A stretch of DNA of 23,503 bases from DATARH01 sp050246595. GTDB taxonomy: Bacteria; Pseudomonadota; Alphaproteobacteria; ATCC43930; CGMCC-115725. Shown in pieces: positions 23,381 through 23,503 of this stretch. The translations under genes and the position numbers were made by a program. A model generated the notes under the pieces. It was not told the origin of the DNA. It worked only from the letters and a program-made list of their open reading frames with translations, and made no database searches. How positions within the stretch are numbered: the first letter of the stretch is position 1; every line of letters begins with the position of its first letter. The stretch is taken from contig JBFWVT010000080.1 in assembly GCA_050246595.1 (NCBI GenBank), positions 1-23,503 on the forward strand. Reading direction: 5' to 3'.

Positions 23381-23503
23381 ATGTCGAAGGCGAGGTTTAG
23401 TCGGACGAAGCCGCATTGCAATGTCGGGACGATCGGGCATGTCGATCACGGCAAGACGACGCTGACGGCGGCGATCACCAAGGTTCTGGCCGAAACCGGC
23501 GGG
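23381..23503 (+). CDS. tuf: Elongation factor Tu, 5' part (runs off the window)
   Basis: EF-Tu is the GTPase that delivers aminoacyl-tRNA to the ribosome. The first 41 codons read MSKARFSRTKPHCNVGTIG, then GHVDHGKT (the P-loop, G1), then TLTAAITKVLAETGG, which matches EF-Tu N-termini closely. The rest lies beyond the right edge. It follows tRNA-Gly directly, the usual alphaproteobacterial order. GATAGGATG about 15 bases upstream offers a ribosome site. With the island inserted, the promoter before tRNA-Tyr lies about 2.1 kb away, so a nearer promoter or a second tuf copy may be needed. Confidence 0.96.
   Translation, partial: MSKARFSRTKPHCNVGTIGHVDHGKTTLTAAITKVLAETGG

Overview
The window looks like chromosomal DNA from a high-GC alphaproteobacterium. 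The main support is the right end, where rlmB, tRNA-Tyr(GTA), tRNA-Gly(TCC) and the start of tuf (EF-Tu) lie in the order familiar from that class. The many luciferase-like monooxygenases and the REP-like palindromes also fit. The exact order or genus cannot be read from this sequence.

Left end (1-3000): accessory DNA. A decayed IS5-type transposase is followed by a gene cut by an intact IS982-type insertion sequence (1212-2203) with a 7-bp target duplication. Removing the IS and one repeat copy restores a single 337-codon reading frame. It has an N-terminal macro-like domain and a C-terminal TIR-like/nucleoside-deoxyribosyltransferase-like domain, an architecture that suggests a conflict or defence effector.

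Middle (3016-19790): mostly small-molecule metabolism in short, often divergent units. There are four luciferase-like (LLM) oxidoreductases arranged as two divergent pairs. Other genes encode a 3-keto-disaccharide hydrolase-like lipase-fold protein, two cupins, an alpha/beta hydrolase with a Cys nucleophile, oxalyl-CoA decarboxylase, a RidA protein and a cysteine-dioxygenase-type enzyme. Between these are a ParD/ParE-type toxin-antitoxin pair, a frameshifted membrane-TPR gene, a small toxin-tip-like ORF before a DUF4279 gene, a six-module RTX protein and a His-rich exported protein.

Right end (19893-23503): core genome. rlmB is preceded by a possible 22-residue leader ORF built on five GATC sites at 6-bp spacing. 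A strong promoter (TTGACA-17-TATGAC) drives tRNA-Tyr. The tRNA-Gly gene is present twice: first as a 37-nt 5' fragment directly downstream of tRNA-Tyr, then complete 1.7 kb later in front of tuf. The DNA between carries an FkbM-type methyltransferase and short direct repeats but no integrase, so it looks like a small tRNA-integrated island that separates tuf from the tRNA promoter.

The most novel items are the IS-interrupted macro/TIR-like gene, the tRNA-Gly mini-island and the GATC-periodic leader ORF.
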